DNA from: Coffea arabica
Taxonomy: Eukaryota > Streptophyta > Magnoliopsida > Gentianales > Rubiaceae
Direction: 5' to 3'
Assembly (NCBI RefSeq): GCF_036785885.1
Contig: NC_092317.1
Span: forward strand, 4,218,501-4,282,500
Length of the DNA: 64,000 bases
How positions within the stretch are numbered: the first letter of the stretch is position 1; each line of letters begins with the position of its first letter. The translations under genes were made by a program, and so were the position numbers. Of this stretch, positions 49,857 through 61,918 are shown one piece after another. A model generated the notes under the pieces. The model did no database searches. It was not told the DNA's origin and saw only the letters and a list, made by a program, of their open reading frames with translations.

Positions 49857-52800
49857 ATGATGGATAAAAAAGAAAGGGCAAGGGAGAAAAGAGAAATGAG
49901 GCGCCAAGAGATCTCTCTTCTCCGCACCATTCCCTATTCCGATCATCAAAGGTAATTCTTTTAGTTACTCTTGGAGCAATTTCTTCTGCTTTCATGTATC
50001 TGTTAGAAATCCTGAATAATTAATCGTTGTAAATCTGTATGCCCTTGAAATTACATAATCTGTTCGCTAAAACGGGTTAATTTTCTTTATCTGCTTGATT
50101 GAGGATGTAAATTTACTTGGATTTCGATAATGGGTTCCTTCTGATATGCATGCTGATTGCATATTGCAGCATTTCATACATTACAAAAGCATTAGGATTA
50201 AGGTTGAACATGGTATTCTATTTTCTCTTTCCTTTTATCTTCTGTTGTTCTCGGTGCGTTCTCTTTAGGTTGAGATTTATAATTGATTAGCTCATTGTTT
50301 CAATCTAATGCATATCTTATTAAGAGCGGTTGGGGAGATTTTAGGATAATGCAGTTTGAATGAGGATTTGAGGGTGTCAAATGGGAACTTTTGTAGGGTT
50401 GGATGAATGCCACGGTATTTAGACGCAGTAAGGTTAATGCTGGAATTATTGCACTTAAAAGCATAGTTTGATTCACCCATTTTAGCCTCTAAATTATGGC
50501 TTGAATAATTATGTATGCATGAAATGCCAGTTTTCTTTTGAATTAGTAGAGGTATGCTAATCTCCTGTCCTTCACTGGAAGGATAATTAAAGATTATGAA
50601 ATTAGTCATATGTCATTGACTATGTTTTTACATGGTCGCATTTTGGCTATAGACATGGCTAGAATATACAGGCAGCTGTTTAACTCATTTAATACTTTCT
50701 ATTTTCCATGGATAAAGTGTTTGTTCATCGATATGTCTCATGTCCATTGCTTATGAATCTGACTTGTACATGAGATGTGTTAAACTATTTGTAAATTTGA
50801 ACAATTTAATAAAGAGAATCAAATCCTAGATAATTCTGAAGTAGTTAAAAACACAGACTTCCTATCCACGAATCTGGGAGTAGATTTCAGTTCACTTATT
50901 AAGTGCATGAACTCCACTAAACTAACTCCATTACTATGTTATCATTGGATAAAGCCACTATTAATTTGTGACGTTTTAATGAACAAAAGTGTTTTTCTTG
51001 ATCACAGTATCAGGTCCTCTATTAAGTTATCCTTTTGCATAATTTATCTAGTTAGGCCTATTCCTCACTAGCAACAACTTCCGTGAGTGTGTGTGGAACT
51101 ATAGACAAATTACAACATCGGAAAATACATTTCTTAGAGAAAAAAGCTTTGAACATAAGATCTGTAAATGTTGTTGGTATTTCAGATGGTGGTCTTCTGA
51201 TACTGTTGCTGTGGTTACGGGTGCCAATCGGGGAATTGGTTTTGAGATTGCACACCAACTTGCAATGCATGGATTGACCGTCATTCTCACATCACGAGAG
51301 ACTGGTGTTGGTGAAGAGGCAGCAAAGGTCTTGCAAGAAGGGGGTCTAAATGTGGTCTTTCATCAATTGGACATAGTGAATCCTTCATCAATTGAGACAT
51401 TTACTGAATGGATACAACAAAATTATGGCGGCTTGGATATACTGGTATGATGGAACCCATTTCAATACGTACTTATGCTAAAATTGTTGCATGTGACATA
51501 TTAATTTCATCAAGGATGAAGGGAGGAAAGAAAAGAGAAAGAAGAAAAGAAAATAAGGGATTATAGATAAGAAGAAGGCTGATTATCTATTAAAGCGTTC
51601 TCACTCTACCTTACTGTTGTCATATCCTCTCTGATTGAAGCTAAGCTACTTTTCAGTTGTTAATGTGAATTTGTAGGTAAACAATGCAGGAATTAATATC
51701 AATATTGGGTCAGAAAACTCAGTTGAACATGCTGAAAAGGTTATTGAGACAAACTACTTTGGCACCAAAAGCATGATTAAAGCTATGATTCCATTACTTA
51801 GGCCTTCAGCTTCAGGTGCTCGTATTGTTAGTGTCACCTCACGTTTGGGAAGGTTAAACGGCCGACGAAATGTAAGTAATACTTTGATACTTCCATGTAT
51901 TTCTATTTGTATTGCTTTCATGTTTTCTGAAATCTGTCTTGAACTTTTGTTTCTTACCTGTTAACTTGTTTGATCGGGTAATTGTGCTATCCGTAATAAA
52001 TAAATTTGGGTTACGTACGTACCTCTTTGGGATCCAGGGAATGATTTTGGTCCCAAAAACATCTATTTGTTTTGCTTTGATGAATGTAATGTTTAAGGCC
52101 AAAATAACAGAGGTACCTGTAGCATGCACAATGATAATTGTGATACTTGTTGGAAGGTATATTCCTCCACAAGTAGTGGCAAAGCATATGTGCTTCTTTT
52201 TCTGCTGTTCTAAACTTAAATAGGAAATTGGAATCCTTTTCATTCTGTGTCTTCTCACATAATCTAGGACTTGTGTTTTTTGTTAGAATATGTATTTCTT
52301 AATGTTTTTCTGTTGTTACTGTAGCCTAAAGTTATGTTTCCCTTCCATTTGACTTCAACCCCCAAAACCCCTGCAGGAAGGGAAAAAAAAAAGATTGCTG
52401 TTCTCTATTTCATTCATTATCAAGTCAAGCAGCTTAGTCTGCTTCTTGATATGAGTTCCTTGGCAATCTGTGCAATTCTGGATAATCCACCAATCAAGTG
52501 GTTAAATACTTACACATGGTAGCAGTAAATAACCACAAGAGATTGTGGAATAAATCCTTTGAGTTGAGAAATCGTGTGAGAATTCTATGAGATCACCTTC
52601 TTTTTAGTCACATTATTCTTGATTTTCTAATTTACAAATACATTTTCCTGCATCAAACATTCAAAGTGTTTGCTTATTTTCTGCTAGAGAATTGGAAATG
52701 TTACGTTGAGAGCGCAACTGGAAGATGTGGACTCGTTGTCTGAGGAATTAATTGATGGCACTATGAACAAATTTTTGGAACAAGTCAAAGATGGTACTTG

Positions 52801-53083
52801 GGAATCTGGCGGATGGCCGCAGGTATATACAGACTACTCGTTGTCAAAGCTAGCAGTTAATGCCTACACAAGGCTAATGGCGAGAATTCTGTCCGATCGG
52901 CCTGAGGGTCATAAAATATACATCAATTGCTATTGCCCAGGATGGGTTAAGACTGCCATGACTGGCTGGGCTGGGCATATTCCTCCTGAAGATGGGGCTG
53001 ATACAGCAGTTTGGCTTGCACTACTCCCTGAGCTGTCTGTAAGCGGCAAGTTTTTTGCAGAGAGACGTGAAATCAATTTCTAA
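49857..53083 (+). CDS. Short-chain dehydrogenase/reductase (At5g61830-like)
   Basis: Four exons, 49857-49951, 51186-51444, 51677-51871 and 52688-53083, encode 314 residues. Phases close with GT-AG junctions. The Rossmann-fold NADP(H)-binding motif TGANRGIG lies at 43-50, NNAG at 120-123, the catalytic Ser in VTSRLG (about 173), and YSLSK supplies Tyr233 and Lys237. The C-terminus CPGWVKTAMTGWAG and ERREINF are typical of the salutaridine reductase/neomenthol dehydrogenase-like subgroup. The natural substrate is not predictable. A basic N-terminal extension (KKERAREKREMRRQEISLLR) precedes the fold, and I recall it in the Arabidopsis homologue. Two ATGs in tandem (49857, 49860) could start translation. 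An MITE lies 277 bp upstream. Its position after carrier and Nod19 genes fits the Arabidopsis block order. Confidence 0.93.
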
Positions 53084-55546
53084 ACTTGTGATTGACTATT
53101 GTTGTTGAATTTGAGTTACAGTCTACTTTGTATTTGGCCAAGACCATGCGTAACCAGAAACAACAGAAGGAAAATATATCCGTTCAGAGTCTTGTGCTAG
53201 GATTTGCCTTTGAAACTGCAGTGTTTCCAACTTAGCTAGCTGTTGGAGTAAAGAATCTACTGGGCTGTCATAGAGATTTTTGGTCGCATACCAACCTAAC
53301 TCAGGCAACATGGCGATGGATGGAGGCAAGAGCCGAAGGAAATGCAAGACAATTTTAATCTAGCACCAATAGGTTTCTTTTCAGTTGTGCAAGTTTCTTT
53401 TCCTTTGCCCATGTTTTACTTTAGAAACCAATCAGCTCAACAAGTAAACGCAATAGCAAATTCTCGAGGTTCGAATAGTGTATCCTCACTATGAATGTTT
53501 TTTTTTTCGCCTGTTTTCTCTGGAATATTTGACCAGTGATATAATATGTGCTCACCATGTTACAGTTAAATTATGCGTAATTTCTTGGTTGGTATATTAG
53601 GAGGAAGGAAATTTGATAAAAAAAAAAAGTATTGCCATTCAAAATTGGAGTTAAAAATGATGCATTGAGTTGATCTACTCAATAGATCACCATTGTACTT
53701 TTACTACCCATTATTGTCATTTCTTCTCCTGTTAAATCATCAACAGGCACAGGCATGCACCACAGAAAGCAATTTAAGTTTTTACTAACATCTATTAACA
53801 ATTAATGTCCCTTTGAACCAATATATTATTGTAAAAACACTCTTGATTAAAAAAATAATTTAATATAATAATCACCAGAGATAGCAATAAGTCGAGTCAA
53901 TAACATCGAATTCAATTTTGATTAGGTTCGAATTTGACGAATATTTTATTCAAACTCACTCAAGAAAATTTTAAAGAACTCGAACTCACTCAAGAAAATA
54001 AAATAAATTTGAACTTGAGTCGAGCTTAAATTCTTTAATAATAATAGTAATAAAGATTTTTATAATTTCACTATCAAATATACACGTGTATGTGAAAATT
54101 TTGCAAAGCTCACAAACTTTTGAGTCGAATACATTAATTTAAAGTTTGATAGCTTCAGCTCGAATGAGCAATTGAGTGAGCTGCGAGAGGAATTTGCGCG
54201 TTTTCCCGGGAAACCAGGCGGACTGGACATTACAAAGCCACGCTAGCACCGCATGTACGATGCAAAATAAATAAAAACAAAAAAAAATCCCAATTTCCAT
54301 CGGTAATCGTTAATAGCATCCCAAAACTTAGAATTCTTTATTCTTCAAATCAAAAGAGCAGTAGGTAAGAACCCAATTCCAATTTCCTCCAGATTCAGAG
54401 AATTACAGAAATTAATCATCTACTCCCTGACTTCTCTTGCTTTAGAACCTCAAGCAGAAGGTTCTACACGGAGGCCCAAGATGTAAGTTTAAACTCCTTT
54501 CCAATTTTTGGTTAGTAGTTGGTTGTTAGGCCTAGGATTATATTTCTGACCCTTTTTTTGAAGCTTTTTGTCATTGATTTTTTTTTTTTTTTTGGATGAA
54601 GATTTGGGAACCCCAAGCATTGCAACATTTTCAAAGTCCCGTCGTCTGAGGTAATTTCATACAAGAAATTACGGTTTTGTTCCCTCTTTCCATCAACCAC
54701 CATCCATGTCTTGATTTTACCGGTTGAATTTTTGAATATCGCGATGAGTTTTAGAATCCTGCCGGAGTTGGAGGTTCTAAACTGATATGATTGTTCTGTC
54801 CATTTTGTTGTATTTTCCACACACACACACACACACTCTCTCTCTCTCTCCTTATTAAATTTTGAGTTTTGTTGAGATTGGTTTCTATTCTTGATAGTAA
54901 AGCAATGATCTTTACTGTACAAGTTTTTCTTTTTCAGTTCATTTTGATGTTTTGATTTACATATTAATTTTGGGCTTCTGGTAGCATTCATTTACAATAG
55001 CCTAGAAGGAAAATGCTGTAGAGGGGATAATTTAGAAATCTTTGTAATTTGTCATAGTTGTTTATTGCGAATTTGAGCTTAGATGAGTTTATTGTGTAAA
55101 TCTACTAACTGAATGGGAAGGAAAAGGATACTTCATATAGGCTCCTTTTAGCTGCAGTAGGTTTGGAAGCAAATTTGCAGCTTTTATGATTTGTATGTGA
55201 AAGGAGTTTAGAAAGGAATGCTTTTTAATAATGTAAATGATAGTGCTATATGATGATATTTGGTTTGATGCAACTCTAATCCAGAATTGAGTGAAACAAA
55301 AAATGCAGATTAGGTTAGATGTAGATTTAGAAATGGAAGTTGTTGCATCTAATTCCAGTTCTCTAGGGTTCTCAAGATCAGCAGTCTATTGTGACCCATA
55401 CAAGGAAATCTGGAACTAGAAGTACTATTTGCCAAATGATGGGAATTAGTGGGTGTCGTTTTTAAATCATACAATAACTTGATATAGCATCTGATTTCCA
55501 ATTTAGTTCTGAAAATTGGACATGCCAATATGCAGCCTTTACCAAG
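53084..55546. other. Region between SDR and SDHAF2, with a likely 5' UTR intron
   Basis: The SDR 3' flank is followed by AT-rich DNA with degraded repeats containing GAACTCGAACTCACTC and GAGTCGAGCTT (53890-54180). A donor-like AAGAT|GTAAGTTT at 54483 and an acceptor at 55535 suggest a 1,053-bp 5' UTR intron for SDHAF2. An AC/CT compound microsatellite (54819-54850) lies inside it. The 159-codon minus-strand frame at 54512-54991 runs through this microsatellite and is not called. Confidence 0.5.
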
Positions 55547-56907
55547 ATGGCAAATTTGAGAAGGGCTCTTCTTTTCACCATTCCTCGCATTCTTAATTCC
55601 TCGAATCAGACCTCAGTTGCCACCTCCACAATGTCCTCTCACAATATTTACAGGTTAGAGACCTCATACAATATTGTTTTATCTATATTTATATGCTTAC
55701 TTTTTATTTGATCATTTTTGTTTCTGCTCTTTTAGGCCAATTCTTGGTTCATTGCCATGTTTTTATTCTTCAAATCAGGCCCTGAATATTGATCTTTCCA
55801 ATGAAGAAAGCAAGAGGCGGTTGTTTAATAGGTATTCTGTTGTGTATTGATTATACCTTTTGTTTATTTTGCCCTTTTTACCATTTGATTTTTCTTTTGT
55901 GTAGTCCAGCTTCACTGATACTCTTTGCTAAATTTTAGGCTGCTCTACAGGAGCAGACAAAGAGGGTTCCTGGAGCTGGATTTGATTTTGGGGAGATGGG
56001 TTGAAGATCATATTCATTCTATGGATGAAAATGGAATTAAAGCCCTTGTTCATGTCCTTGACTTGGTATCTTTGTTTGTCCTTGACTTTTCTGCTTCTCA
56101 ACCGTTCAATCTCACTTTTCCTCAAATGATTGGAACTTTACAGGCCCTTCACCATTTGATTGAAATTAAGTTGTATTAAGCCTCGTCTTCTAGTTTTCAT
56201 GTTTGTTATAAGGTGGCATTTTGTTGGTCTGGATATCTTATTGGTTTGACTCGTCTGAACTGTTCATCCTACCACTGGATGACTTGGCTGTTTCATAGTA
56301 GGATATCGCAAATGTTGCTCAGCATATATGGTATGCATGATAGCACACGTCAGTTTAGGTTTCCGTCTTATGAGACACGTAATGTCTGACCTGGCCCAGG
56401 ATTTACAGTTTCTGCCATTTTAATTACGTGCTCATCTTTCTTGAGCTTCTGGTCTCTGACAAACAAAGCACTGATAATTGATTCGTCTGGCTCAAATTAA
56501 TACTATATATATAGATATATATTTTTATGGTTTTGGATAGCCACTTTTACTTGATTTAGTTGACTATGCTCCCCTCTTCATTGTTGTTTCCATATGTATT
56601 GGCAGGAAAATCCGGACTTATGGAAGTGGTTGACTGGTCAGGGGCAACCTCCAGAGGCAGTAAGAATGAATCCTGTGAGTTAAAACTGAAAGTTGTTTGT
56701 TTTGGTTTTATTCTTTAATACCATTTATTGCACTCTGACGCACTAAAACTGTGGTTGCAGGTTTTTGCTGATGTGCAGAAAAGGGTAATGAACAATCTGA
56801 ACAGCCATGCTTCTCCAGAGACAAGAGCAACTCCTGGGCAGCCATGGGTGAGGGGGTGGGATGATTTCAAGAAAGGACGTGATGGCCCAGTGGTGGGGAA
56901 TCAGTAA
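55547..56907 (+). CDS. SDHAF2: Succinate dehydrogenase assembly factor 2 (SdhE/Sdh5 family)
   Basis: Five exons, 55547-55653, 55736-55831, 55939-56065, 56606-56674 and 56761-56907, encode 181 residues. All phases close. The N-terminus (MANLRRALLFTIPRILNSS) is a mitochondrial presequence. The SdhE domain spans about 60-145: SKRRLFNRLLYRSRQRGFLE contains the conserved RSRQRG that contacts flavin-loading SDHA. It is followed by ENPDLWKWLTGQGQPPEAV. The protein promotes covalent FAD attachment to the flavoprotein subunit of complex II in the matrix. The C-terminus (WDDFKKGRDGPVVGNQ) is a plant extension. Length is close to the Arabidopsis protein (At5g51040, about 188). The first coding exon begins 12 nt after a good acceptor, so a non-coding first exon is likely. 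Confidence 0.94.
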
Positions 56908-57709
56908 CGATATTTGATCCTGAAGGGTCAGCTGTTGCCGTTCTCTGTCATGCCGGCTGTAGCATAGAGCGACACTAGAATATATTTACCTAAAATAAAT
57001 CATGTTATTAGTACTGTGTTTTTTACTTTGTGATAAGGCTGTGCATGAGGGAGACTGTATTAGATTTGAAACACATGCTGTAATAACTACAAAACTTGAT
57101 AGCCTTCCATGACAAGCTCTGCCTTTATCGTCTTCTACGTGATGCAGCAATTTGTATTGTGGGTGTGAAATAAGTTAGCCAGCCACTCGTTCCATTGAAA
57201 AGTTTTACTTACTTTTACACTGAGTGACGGGAGAATTTTCTCAAGTTACCTACCCAAAACTGCTGCGATGCAGAGCCACTTTTGAGCAGGAAAAAAGAGT
57301 TTGGACATCTCGGAAGTAGGCATGTTGAAACATCGGTATGCGTCCATCCCTACTTTTGTCAGGGAAGCCATTGATGCTTAAGCATAAATAACTGATAATT
57401 TACCTGCCCTGGTGCATCCCATGTTTCTTTTGCTGCATTAAACGAAGAAAGCAGAGGATGCGGACAAACAGTGTGTCAAAATGGACGAACCGAAATAGAC
57501 TCCCCTTTGTGGCCCACATAAAAGAACGCAAGCGAATTATTTACACAAGACGAGAAAAACCTTATCAACATTAAAGCCCCTTTCTCACCTCTTCCTTTTC
57601 CTACTCTCCCTGAGGACCCTGACCGTTGCACATTCCAGTCTACGGACTCTTTGAAGTTCAGTAGAAAACTGACATCTGAGAAAGAGAAGGGGGGGGGGGG
57701 GGGAAGAAA
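56908..57709. other. SDHAF2 3' UTR and upstream region of the next gene
   Basis: No gene is seen. The right end is the leader of the At4g14100-like gene, with a pyrimidine-rich stretch (57580-57620) and a run of 15 G immediately before its start codon. Confidence 0.6.
57689..57703 (+). repeat. G15 homopolymer just before a start codon
   Basis: Fifteen consecutive G lie six bases upstream of the ATG at 57710, inside the expected 5' UTR. Such a run can form a G-quadruplex in RNA and is prone to length variation and assembly error. Confidence 0.85.
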
Positions 57710-58808
57710 ATGCCTAAGCTCTCTCCTAACAAGTTCATCTTCTACTACTTCTTGACCACTCTTCTCTCTGAATCCTTCCTCTGCTTTTCCTTGATTGCCT
57801 CAGAATCTACAGACCCAATTCCAGTCCCATGGCCAGAACAATTCCACTCAATTCTTTTCGTGAATAACAGTAAGGGATCTCTACAAAAGGTTGACCTGTG
57901 GTATGACTGGCCAGGAGGCAGAAACTTCAACATCATTCAGTACCAGCTGGGAAAGCTTCTTTATGATTTGGAATGGGACAATGGCACCTCTTACATTTAC
58001 ACCTTGGACTCCAACAAAGAATGCAGAGTATTGCATTTCCCAGTGGGAATTCTAAGACCAAATTGGCTCGATGGTGCAACATATCTTGGTCAGAAATACA
58101 TGGACGGTTTTCTCTGTAATGTGTGGGAGAAGGTTGATTTCATTTGGTACTATGAGGATGTGGTCACCAAAAGACCTGTTTATTGGGCTTTCTTCACAGG
58201 TAAATGACTTTTGTTATTCTTGTTAATTCTGTATCAATGAAGCTTGTAAGATGTGTTATTATTAGTCTAGCTTTGCATAAAATCTGAATTGGTGACGGTC
58301 ATATTTCTAACCTTGAAAAACTGTTGCATTTCTTCCCTTGGGTTCCACCACCACCCACCTCCCCCCCAAAAGGGATAAACTCGTGTGGACCTGGTTTTGG
58401 GGAGATTGATGCTTCAGATGCTCGTAATGTGCGCATGATCATTCATTATTCTAGGAATGCACAAGCATTTAATGTAGCCGCGTGGAATTCATGTAAATAT
58501 TAGTTAAAATTAGAAAGGTTATACACAAGCATCTGTTGCTCCAGTTTAAAGGTGTCTCAACATCTTGGAATTTTGCACCTTTTTTGTTTTATATAGTTGT
58601 TATATGTGTGGTGGTCGAAATTGCTGTAGGAATGGTAGCACATGTGATGACATTTGAGGTTGGTAGTGTCCTTGAAGACCCCGAGTGGCAAGCTCCTGTA
58701 TACTGCTTCACGGAGGCCGTAGAGGAAACAAAACCTGTGCTTGATACTTTGGGTGGTCCTGTTTCTCGTGCAAATCTGATGAAGGGAGGAAAACTTATAA
58801 GTATGTGA
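57710..58808 (+). CDS. At4g14100-like secreted protein of unknown function
   Basis: Two exons, 57710-58199 and 58630-58808, encode 222 residues, with a G|GA codon across the junction. The N-terminus has a signal peptide ([20 protein letters not shown]), and the mature part starts near [15 protein letters not shown]. Conserved blocks are [55 protein letters not shown] and, in exon 2, [12 protein letters not shown]. These match my memory of the plant family annotated as uncharacterized protein At4g14100, which some databases label a glycosyl transferase without experimental basis. Cys residues and N-glycosylation sites (NNS, NGTS) fit an extracellular or secretory location. The reaction, if any, is unknown. 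Retaining the intron would truncate the protein just after the TGK residues. Confidence 0.87.
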
Positions 58809-59772
58809 ATTAATGTCTTTTTATTGCAAGTAATTATCAATGAAGCTGGATGATTTTTAGTCCTTTCTTCTCGGGTATTTCCGTTTTCCCTTTCTGGTTA
58901 TCAAACTAGTAAACATTTCTTTATCGCAAGCAAACCAAAGACTTGGAAGTGAAATGAAACTTGGCAATTCTGGAATCAAATTCCAGGACAGGGAAAGCAA
59001 AAATAAGTATAGAAATTGTGTTACCAGTTTTTCTTTATTATATAGTTGCACACTGAGTTGGCCCTCCTAGCAATAGCGTAGTCCCCTCTGCAGCATTAGC
59101 ATAAAACATGCAAACCACATCCTTGCTGAATCTGCGTTGCATAATCCGATGGAGAAACTTCATCTCAGTCACCAACCCACGTCCAAGCTGTGGGTCAAAT
59201 GGAAGTTTGTTTGCAACTGGAAAGTTTAAAGACTTGAAAGTGGTGTTTAAATTTTAGAAATATGGTACCCTTTTTATTTTTTGTTTACTATTTCATTATC
59301 TTCTTTCACCAAATTACAAGAATAGTCAAGATTCATGTAACCTGTTATACATGTTAATGAGGGTATAGTCAGCGTATGGTATGGGTAGCTAGCAAATCAA
59401 GAAACTCGAGATAAGTTTTGAGTTTGAGCGAGTTCCCCAATCGTCATCCTTGAAACAAAATATGAACCATAAGAGTTAAGCTATCCCCAGATGCATAGGA
59501 GGTGCTATACTGAACAATCTTAGGCACATTCAGGATGGTGTCGCTATCTTACCATCTTTATTTAGATACATGCAAATGCCATACCTTGTTTGTGAAGAGG
59601 AGGAGAAAGAAAACTGCACTTAAAAGAGTTATGTAAACAATAATAATAAGCTGCTGAAGGACATTCACTAAGCTGACAAATTGTACATATTTAGTTATTT
59701 AATAGAAAGTGCAAATGAAGTACTATCACTTCTATGACAAACTAGATTTTCCTCCTGGATTCTACGGATTTA
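58809..59772. other. Intergenic region, convergent genes
   Basis: This is the tail-to-tail gap between the At4g14100-like gene (+) and the first NHL gene (-). Frames are short and unrecognised, and no repeats of note are seen. Confidence 0.55.
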
Positions 59773-60555
59773 TCAACTGGCCGAACACTTTTTAGATCCT
59801 CGGAGCATATTTCCGTCTGTTGTGCTTGAAGAAAATGCAACCTTCAAATCTTTGCAAAGAGAATGGAAGATCCTATTCTCTTTGCCACCCCCTATACCCC
59901 AATGCAAGTAGGTTGAGTTGGCCTGAATTTTCAGATCAACATCAACGACTCCCTCTGCGATTCTATCATCATCAGCAATCGCAGTCGCGACAGAATGTCC
60001 ATCTCCTTGCAACCACGTCTTTGGTTGTACAATTAGCCTCGTCTGTCTTCCGGGTTCTTGACGAAATTGTTGACCAACGATTGCCTTGGACAGAAACTCA
60101 GTATTTTTGTAAAAAATTGATACCTCAAGATTTTCGAAAACGACAGAAACATGTTTACAAGGATTCCTTATCAGGATTCCTATACTCCAATTTCCTGTCG
60201 TTTGATTATTACTAGATACATTTGTAGGAGATAGTAGGACAGAATCAACTCGAATCTGGGGGTGCTCGATCGTGTTATAAACCCCTTTTACGAGTACAAC
60301 GTAAATTGCTAAACAAAAAATTACTCCAGATATGATGACCATCCAACAAGGAGTAGTGGGGTGATCATCTCTTGGACGAAGTCTTTGGTACATGTAAGCA
60401 TGGTTACAACTAGTGGAACGTTCGTGGACACTGCAGGCTGGGGATTGGAGGGGTTTAATATTTTCTAGAGCTGATGAATAATTCTGTGAGAGAGCAACAA
60501 CAGGCTGGGAGAGATTGTTTTTTCTGTGTTTATCTTCTGCAACCGAAGAACCCAT
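59773..60555 (-). CDS. NDR1/HIN1-like (NHL, LEA-2) membrane protein, copy 1
   Basis: This intronless frame encodes 260 residues from the ATG at 60555. A possible extension two codons upstream starts with TTG and is not used. A long hydrophilic N-terminus (about 70 residues, cytosolic) precedes one membrane helix (WMVIISGVIFCLAIYVVLV). The extracytoplasmic LEA-2 domain follows, with NWSIGILIRNPCKHVSVVFENLEVSIFY replacing the classical NPNKxxxIYY motif. Asn-X-Ser/Thr sites (NVSS, NQTT, NWS, NST) suggest glycosylation. NHL proteins are plasma-membrane proteins linked to pathogen and stress responses. It is the paralogue of the gene at 63093-63827, though the two have diverged well, especially in the N-terminus. 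The exact role is unknown. Confidence 0.87.
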   Translation of the reverse strand: MGSSVAEDKHRKNNLSQPVVALSQNYSSALENIKPLQSPACSVHERSTSCNHAYMYQRLRPRDDHPTTPCWMVIISGVIFCLAIYVVLVKGVYNTIEHPQIRVDSVLLSPTNVSSNNQTTGNWSIGILIRNPCKHVSVVFENLEVSIFYKNTEFLSKAIVGQQFRQEPGRQTRLIVQPKTWLQGDGHSVATAIADDDRIAEGVVDVDLKIQANSTYLHWGIGGGKENRIFHSLCKDLKVAFSSSTTDGNMLRGSKKCSAS

Positions 60556-61918
60556 TGTCAATGATCTTGTGAGTTAAAACTACGTTAGAATTGGGGAACT
60601 CACAAAAGAAAGAAGGACAATACATTGGCATCATTAGTTACAAGAATTTTATTTCAGGTGTGCTAATGACTCTTTGTTTCAAGTGGGGGAACTTCCTGAA
60701 CTCGCAGGAAAGATGGGATCTGATTTAGGGTTAATACAAGCTCCTAATCCTATCATGTTTTGATTTTTATCGTGTTCTAAATTTCTAATACAAGTGCAAG
60801 TAAAATAGAAGTGGAGATAATGTCAGAATTTTACGGTGGGTAGACCATTTTAGTGTGCTTATCCTATACAAAATTGAAAAAAGCTGTTGGTTGATTAATA
60901 TTGACTAGTATTATATCTCTTTAAATTGATGCGACCATTGCTAAGAAGAATCTCAGGTATCATAATTGATATGTTAATTTTGTACACCAGAGACCTATAT
61001 GAAGAGGGAGAAAATTAAAGCCTATGGAATCAAGGTCCATTTTTCAAGAAATTTTTTCCTTAGGAGTGAAAAAAAAAGGTCCACCTACCTAAGTATGTGA
61101 AGAAAACAAACCTAATTTTGAAAAATATTATCGCTACGAAGTATCTGATCCAATAGGGCAAAACTTGGGTAGACCTGGTCTTTATAAATCCAATTACTCA
61201 GATTGTGCCACACCATTTGACGAGATGATGTAGCACGATTTGAACCATCAGGTATTTGAAGACCGGGGCTACCCAACTGTGAGCCGGTCCAATAAGTATT
61301 TCCAAGTGTGAGCCGGTCCAAAAAGTATTTAAGTCTAGAAGCTCTTAACTAAGTACCTTGCAATCTCCAATAATTTTTACGAACAGCCCCAAATTTTGAA
61401 GGCTCTCTTCCACCATAGGACCGCTTAACTATCTCTTTCAGGTTTGCAAATAAGACCCGGAATTTAGTATTAATACATGATCCTTCCTACTTAATTTTCA
61501 CACTTGAAAGCGCTCTTTCTCCAAACAATTTTATTCGCTTCTCGGTTCCTCTTCACTTTTATCTCTGCAGTCCGCTGTTTTTTCTTGATTGGTAGTTGCT
61601 ATCAAATCCAGAGCAATTTCGGTCGACCACGACCCTTTCAACAGATTCTCAGTTTTAGCTGGGAAAATAAATGAGGGCAGCATGGCACTTTCTCTTCGAG
61701 TCATTGTTTTGAAAACCGGACTGGACCATAGAAATTAAGCTGTAATGTTCATGTACATTGAAATTAAGCACCAGAAAGGAAAGAGATAAAAGACTGAGGA
61801 GAACAGTGGAAAAAAAAGAAGGGATAAGTTTAAACAGATTATAAACAAGATTGTAGCTCAAATCTCTTTATCATTAGACAGAGGACAACAAAAGATGGGA
61901 CCCTTATCTTGTTGTTAT

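Noticed and set aside
54512-54991. 159-codon minus-strand open frame
   Set aside because: It runs through an AC/CT microsatellite and A-runs inside the likely SDHAF2 5' UTR intron. Its composition is repeat-driven (Lys/Asn, CVCVCV).
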